From: Acholoe squamosa
Taxonomy: Eukaryota; Annelida; Polychaeta; Phyllodocida; Polynoidae
Reading direction: 5' to 3'
Assembly: GCA_949317995.1 (NCBI GenBank)
Contig: OX439044.1
Span: 46,084,166-46,148,165, forward strand
DNA: 64,000 nt
Shown: positions 58,671 to 64,000 of the stretch, one piece after another
Numbering within the stretch: position 1 is the first letter of the stretch
How the letters are laid out: each line of letters opens with the position of its first letter
The notes under the pieces: generated by a model
The model's input: the letters and a program-made list of their open reading frames with translations, nothing else
Told to the model about the DNA's origin: nothing
Databases searched by the model: none
Position numbers and translations under genes: made by a program

Positions 58671-59255
58671 GGTCACAAAAGTTTATCAAAATCAGAGGGA
58701 ATCAGAGACCCGGTTAATCTAAATTGAAGATACAATTTCAATACAAGGGTAGCTTTAAAAGTGTTGGATAGTGTTCCCTTCTTTATACAATCACAGAATC
58801 CTGTAGTAATTCTTACACACTTATTCTCATTTTCAGAAACTTTCCATGTTAAGTGTAACATTTCTATTTGGTTGCACATACTCTATAATACAAGGCCGGA
58901 TAATAGCCCATCCGCAGCATGATTCCTATGTAAGATAGAGTTAACATTATGCCTAATTGAGACATGCAAAAGAAAACATTAAAATGTTGCTAACCTTCAT
59001 TGAAGAGCAGCTAGGGCAAAGACCTTTCAATAAAATAATCGAGGAGATATTCTGTCATAGATCGTCTTTCAGAGTTCTCGTTCAGAACGTCATTTTAGAA
59101 TAATGACTGAAACACATTTATCACTTGTGAACAATATCCGGGGGACCCTTGGTGCATTGAAGCCCAGGAGTAAAGTATTTAGGCCTATTTCACCTGTCAC
59201 ATATCTATAACCTATGGGCTGCTACAGCCAAAGAACCACTTACCAAATGACCACG
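58671..59255. other. No feature recognised
   Basis: Anonymous AT-rich DNA between the MITE and the next element. Confidence 0.5.
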
Positions 59256-59600
59256 GCAGGGGCGTAGGAAAAGGGGGGGGGGGCTGACCCCCCCCCCCAA
59301 TCATGAAGGAGGTGGAGCCTGAGTATGTCTGGGCCCCCCAAATATTTGCCAAGAATTCATGATAAATTTGACAAGAAGGTAACACTTTGCATCTCAATTT
59401 AGATTGATATAGCAATGGGATAGGGAAATGGGGGTGTGGGCTTAAAATTAGATTTAAAATTCATTAAAAAAAATCACTTTTCTATACAAATTTTATATAG
59501 GTATGTATAGGTGCTATTGCACTTGAGCCGACGATCCAAGGTGTTCACAGCGGGGCCCCCGCTGGGCCCCCCAATAAAAATTTGCTTCCTATGCCTCTGC
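59256..59600. mobile_element. hAT-like MITE with G/C runs
   Basis: GCAGGGGCGTAGGAA at the left and TTCCTATGCCTCTGC at the right form imperfect 15-bp inverted ends. Next to each end are long G or C runs that can pair (about 59272-59300 and 59550-59572). 345 bp, non-coding. Target duplication is not clear. Confidence 0.5.
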
Positions 59601-60371
59601 ACGGGCATTATGAAGAAATGAATAACGATCCCAAATTTCAGAAGCACACAAACCAAACAGTTAATGATTTTAGTTCGATTCCTATATTCTATGATTACCA
59701 ACTCTGGTGCTTAAAGCGATGCAGGTACGAGAAACAAAATCGAGATGTGTGGGTGTGTTTGCTGTACTTCTTCCGATGCAATCATTTTGTTCAAACCTTT
59801 GAAGGATAGGCCTATGGGGAGTTGTGATAGCCGAAGTCACTCCCTCTGCTAATGTGTGTTTTATCTACCAGTAGCAATCTCTCTAATGTAGCTATGTGTA
59901 AATTGCCACATTCAGTGATGGACGCTGTTGTAACATTGGTCACTGTGGTGAGATCATCTCTGGGAAGCAGCCAATAAATTATTGATACGTCTCCTCGTTG
60001 GAGCAGACATCGACTGCGGTAAATTGTGTACAGGGATAAGGTGTACAAATTGATTGAATGCAAAATCCATGAGAGAACAGTGTGGGATTTTGGACCATTA
60101 GAGAACAGCGGAAAAGCATCATGTAAGGCTAACAATACCAGAGTTGTAAATGGAATTTTCATCTAGACTAATGGTGGGATGGTAATAAATATTGATGAAT
60201 AATGAATGACATCAAATAGAGGTTGGCTGCTGGGTATAGTGACAGCACTCACATTTGCATTCAGTTCCTAGCGAACCGATTGAAGCAGAGTTGGTTGAAA
60301 ACTTTGCCTCCTCAGATCTCAGTTAGGATAACTGCAGTGACAAAAACTAGAAACAATCCATTGTCTTCAAA
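59601..60371 (+). other. Upstream region of the GRL gene
   Basis: A 116-codon minus-strand frame (59812-60162) starts with a hydrophobic stretch but shows no family. No clear TATA box is seen near the GRL start. The segment at 60200-60371 is presumably its 5' leader. Confidence 0.4.
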
Positions 60372-62005
60372 ATGGCAGTGAAAATCGAAGGGAGTCCACA
60401 GAAGGTTGTCATTAGGATGGGACCACCGCAAGAAGCAACTACACATCTTAGACCACAGACTTACACTCCTATTGTGCCGGTCTGTGCTCTTCTAGCATCT
60501 TTCGGCCTTTTTCACTTTCGACATGGCCCTTTGAGGACGAGGATCGTCTCAAAACTGTCCCAGGTGTATGCCGCAGTTTTAATAGTACTGAATCTGGCTC
60601 TACTGATTGGCGCTTCTGTGTGTGTTGGCCATGGAGGGAGTGTGCAGGCAAAGCCCCTTGAAATCGGATACTGCTTCCTGACTTTGATAAATCTAATCAA
60701 CTATTGTTTCATGTTCTACATTTGCTGGAGAGAAATTAGATTCGCAGCTGTCCTTAATGCTCTGGTTGACATCAAACAGTTCCTTCAGGAGCAAGGGTGT
60801 TCAATTCTCACAATACCTTTTATTTGTCTGATGCTCCTTCTTGCTGCCTTTCACATTGCAACTATTACTTACTTTGTTGTCAGTTTTGATGGAAGGTCAA
60901 TTTCCACATTTTTGCTGGACAATGTAGGACTCTACCAATGTACATCAGATACCACCATAAGGAGAATGCTCCTTGGGGTGCAGCCTTTTCTGTGGGTGAG
61001 CAGCTCTTTGCTACCATGCTGGTTTTATCTTACCTTAACCTCCTGCACCTGGATGAGCATAAGGAATGTAAGGAGATATCTTAAGTATAGTAACATATCC
61101 TACAGTATGACCATTCTGACCAACACAGTTCATCAGGTCTCTCAACTTGTTGGAGCCATGGACAGCTGCTTTAAATGGTATTTGCTTCTAATGATAGGAA
61201 TGTTCGCAGCATTGGCATTTGTCTCTATTGTTGTCTTAGGAGAATTCCTGTGGGCTCTTTGGCTTCTCTGCCCTGTGATCATCGGATTATTTGCTGCCTT
61301 TCTAGTTAATTATGAGGTAGGTAAAACTCTTGTCAATAGTTTGAACAACTTGTACCAGTTCTCTTTGATCAAAAGGTAAATACTTAATAAATAATATCTA
61401 ATAAGTATCTGAGTAATATCTAATTGAATTGTTCAAAACAGTGTGGTAAATGATTTCATTCGGACCTCGTATGCTATCTCTCAGGCACTAGAACTTGCTG
61501 AGACAGTTTGTGGATTCTGGACTTGTGAAACAGCAACAGTTGAAGATCTGATGAAGGTGGGTAGAACATCTAATAATACACCTTATAAGATATCATCCAG
61601 TTTCACGTGTTTTTTTTTTAATTTGATCTTCACGAATAACAACATACGCCTATGATGTCTCAAGGCCATGTCTAGATCGAATGATTTTGATGCAAAGGCC
61701 CTGCTAGGTTGAAAAAAATGTATAATGGTGCGTTAATCCCTAATATGAATGAAAAGCAAACGGTCAGAATGCTTTGTCTGAGAATTATTTCATGATTATC
61801 CTTACAGTACATGCAGGTGTATTTCCGAAGCTGGCTCGGCATTGAACTATCATGCACAATTTGAAATATTTTATCGTGGACAAACATTGATATTATGTAT
61901 ATATTATTTTTCTAGATTTCACTTATCGTCACACAAATTACCAAAGGATGGGTCGGGATGACGCTCTGTGGCGTCGAAGCATTGTCATTATCTGGCTTTA
62001 TCGCA
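60372..62005 (+). CDS. Gustatory-receptor-like (GRL) seven-transmembrane protein, 3' end not found
   Basis: Three exons: 60372-61375, 61442-61556, 61916-62005, joining to 403 codons. Splice sites: AAAG|GTAAAT with AAAACAG, AAG|GTGGGT with TTTTCTAG, and GCA|GTAAGT for the next intron. Intron phases are 2, 0, 0. Exon 1 codes an N-terminus of about 60 residues and six hydrophobic helices at roughly 64-86, 96-118, 145-171, 203-226, 267-290 and 293-313. Exon 2 holds CGFWTCETATVEDLMK. Exon 3 starts the seventh helix (MTLCGVEAL...GFIA). Length, N-terminus inside, a long loop before TM7 and phase-0 C-terminal introns fit the insect-Gr/animal GRL superfamily. Those proteins act as ligand-gated cation channels or, outside arthropods, have mostly unknown roles. 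The short last exon is not recognised before 64000. Two paralogous remnants upstream support the exon structure. Confidence 0.7.
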
Positions 62006-62224
62006 GTAAGTATCACAACACTATGAAATCTGATATTTCCAACTGCTCTCTTGCGATCCTTTCCCTTCAATATCAACTAAAAGACCTTGCCTTCTTGAAT
62101 AGCAAAAGAAAAGAAAATTTTCAGTGGTTCATAAATCATCTACTCTAATCTGAGGTCTGAAATTGTCTCCGATTATAAAACCATTGCACAAACGATTAAC
62201 TTCGCATGCCAATATATTATAAGC
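62006..62224 (+). other. Presumed GRL intron 3 start
   Basis: It follows a good GTAAGT donor at 62006. No exon seen. Confidence 0.4.
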
Positions 62225-62883
62225 CCATTTGTTGCATCCACCTCAGAAGCTTGATTCAAAACATCCTGGGATCACAACCCCAGCGATCTTAGGAATAAAT
62301 CAGCCTTATCCTATTAAGCGATCTTAAGAGTTGACTGGGTTCACATATCCTAGCCAGCACTAAGATCGCATCGATCTTAGCCTCAGCCCTCCTACACTAT
62401 TCTAAGAAGTACTTACTGGGCACAGGGGTAAGAGTCCCAAAATAAAGGAATAGCTGTGGAGTCACTCTTCTTCACAAGAGTGCTTATACCATCGTTCCCC
62501 GTCCCCATATGGGCTAAGAAATATATTAGATTCCATCTGTAAATAAGGTAACTTTAATGCAAATGTTCAACCAGTATAAAATAAAAATATCTTACCTCAA
62601 TAGAGACAGACAGATGAAATTCCCCAAAGACAGAGTCTAGCTTGCAGCAAGAGGATACCAAAGGGAGTGGGGGATCCCAGGATGTTTTGAATTAAGCTCC
62701 AGGAGCTTAATTCAAAACATCCTGGGATCCCAACCCCAGCGATCTTAGTGTAGGCACATATCATAAGACCTGGCTGGTCTACCCTATGTAATGCAGTGGT
62801 TGCAAGCCTGTCCAGAATAGCTAGTCCTGGGATCACTTCATTATTCCATTTCCACCACTAAGATCACTGTGATCTTAGTGAAA
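62225..62883. repeat. Palindrome-rich repeat cluster
   Basis: CGATCTTAG/CTAAGATCG words recur throughout (about 62284, 62370, 62747, 62856). CACTAAGATCAC-T-GTGATCTTAGTG is a perfect palindrome at 62856-62880. The phrase ATTCAAAACATCCTGGGATC occurs at 62253 and 62711, and inverted at 62671. It looks like one or two foldback MITEs inside or beside GRL intron 3. Confidence 0.65.
62671..62731. repeat. Perfect 61-bp palindrome
   Basis: Thirty bases (62671-62700) beginning GGGATCCCAGGATG and ending AAGCTCC are perfectly complementary to 62702-62731 around the single base A at 62701. No mismatch at all, unlike every other inverted repeat in the window. Confidence 0.9.
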
Positions 62884-63096
62884 GAAATGCATAGTGGTTT
62901 CACCTGAGTACAAGAGCACTTACAGGGAACACTCCTGATTGAAGGAGTGAATAGCCTGCTGCATACATATAGAGGGGAGGGAGGACGTTTGCTGAGTGTC
63001 CTTGAGGGCTCTTAGGACTACTCATGCGTTAAGTGCACTGTTAGGTAATTCTTCCCTTCTCTCTCTTTGTCCTGGGGGAGGGCACAATGCTTCTAA

Positions 63097-63974
63097 TACA
63101 CTGCAAAAATGGTGTTTAGATCCTAAACACAATTCTAAACATATTCTTGCAACGTTTTTGTAATCACATTAATTTCCTAAACATGTTTAGCCAAACAATG
63201 TGATTAGCTCAAGTGTTTAGAAATGTAGGTGTTTAGGTTAAAACCTTTGTGTTTAGATATATGATTTTTTGTGTTTAGGTGTTTATGAATTTTTGTGTTT
63301 AGATGTTTAAATGATTTGATGGAGATTTAAGGTTTGCAGACATGTATGCATTAAATAACAGAGATATATTTTTTTTCTCATTTACTGGGGGGGGGACATC
63401 AGCAGGTATAAAATTTACTTGTCAAAGTCTCCAAAGATGTCAGCCACAGCTATACATGTACATCACTTGAGAAAGTACAACAGCTTGACAGGAAGGAAAT
63501 TGCCTTATCTATTCCAGAATAACATCAAATAGGTGTCAGTCATGGAGTTTATTGATTATTTTATGGTAATGATGGTGGCATGAGGTGAATCTAGTCAATT
63601 TTCTATTGCCCTTTCTATTCACATGACATTCTATGAAATGAAACCATGATAAACATGGGATTTGGGGACATTTGTCACAACAATTGATTATAACTGTGTG
63701 CAGATAGTCCAGTCAAACGTAGTGCTGCTACCTGGTGTGGATTCAACATCCAAGTATCTAAACATATTGATGTTTAAATCTAAACACCTATTTTTCAACT
63801 GTCTCAACTCTAAACATCTAAACATGTTTAGCATAAATGTTTATGTAGTTAGAATAAAAGTGTTCATTTCCTAAATGTGTAGTCGATGAGACACCTAGCT
63901 GACCTATATGTTTAGGTTTTAAATGTGTTTAGACCTAAACATGTTTAAAATCTAAACACCATTTTTGCAGTGTA
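63097..63974. mobile_element. TA-flanked MITE with GTGTTTAG repeats
   Basis: TA lies at 63097-63098 and 63973-63974. The ends are perfect 23-bp inverted repeats beginning CACTGCAAAAATGGTGTTTA. Inside, GTGTTTAG/CTAAACAC words recur many times toward both ends (63115-63310 and 63750-63960). The central 400 bp is unrelated AT-rich DNA with no ORF of note. Confidence 0.8.
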
Positions 63975-64000
63975 GGCAAGCATAAATCATACATTCATGG

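Noticed and set aside
59812-60162. 116-codon minus-strand frame with a signal-peptide-like start, upstream of the GRL gene
   Set aside because: No family and no resemblance to GRL sequence; likely chance. Mentioned only as part of the upstream region.

Overview
The window reads as a piece of an AT-rich animal nuclear genome. There are no operons or bacterial gene packing. It has spliced exons, a CR1/L2-type LINE, Ty3/gypsy-type LTR elements, SINEs with 13-bp target-site duplications and many MITEs. The SINE 3' end (TTAAAC followed by an ACTC run) resembles tails common in molluscs. Gustatory-receptor-like 7TM genes of the kind seen here are known from molluscs, annelids, echinoderms, hemichordates and cnidarians. 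I therefore favour a marine invertebrate, most likely lophotrochozoan, without certainty.

Layout: 1-6.4 kb shows no recognisable gene. From 6.4 to 11 kb lies a run of MITEs. One good isolated splice-bounded exon candidate sits on the minus strand at 13.4 kb. A 2.25-kb near-palindrome (giant hairpin) fills 15.57-17.81 kb. A SINE split by a MITE sits at 22.6-23.5 kb. A 1.07-kb element with 196-bp direct terminal repeats and a small zinc-ribbon/coiled-coil ORF is at 23.9-25.0 kb. A GC-rich retroelement remnant with a second SINE is at 26.5-27.5 kb. From 27.5 to 34 kb there are more MITEs, including a TA-flanked element nested in another. A LINE fragment is at 41.8-43.4 kb, a TIR element with an internal 14-bp motif array at 44.55-45.83 kb, and a small LTR element on the minus strand at 46.3-47.4 kb.

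The host genes I trust are on the plus strand at 36.35-62.0 kb. They are three members of a gustatory-receptor-like (GRL) 7TM family: a decayed copy (36.35-37.36 kb), a lone but intact 90-nt C-terminal exon (47.44-47.53 kb), and a well-preserved gene (60.37-62.01 kb, last exon not found). They look like a tandem cluster being eroded and spread apart by transposons.

The largest insertion is a 10.39-kb Ty3/gypsy-type element (48068-58457). It has a primer site complementary to tRNA-His, broken gag and pol, and a third long ORF with its own E2F/CCAAT/TATA-type promoter. Its 3' LTR has lost 462 bp internally, including the poly(A) signal. It landed with a TTTC duplication inside a MITE, exactly in an RFX X-box-like palindrome; a paralogous MITE at 7.6-8.1 kb shows the empty site.

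Across the window, different MITE families repeatedly carry two regulatory-looking modules: a 14-bp palindrome matching the RFX X-box (at least eleven intact sites) and a CTCF-like core. This suggests transposons are dispersing regulatory motifs here.
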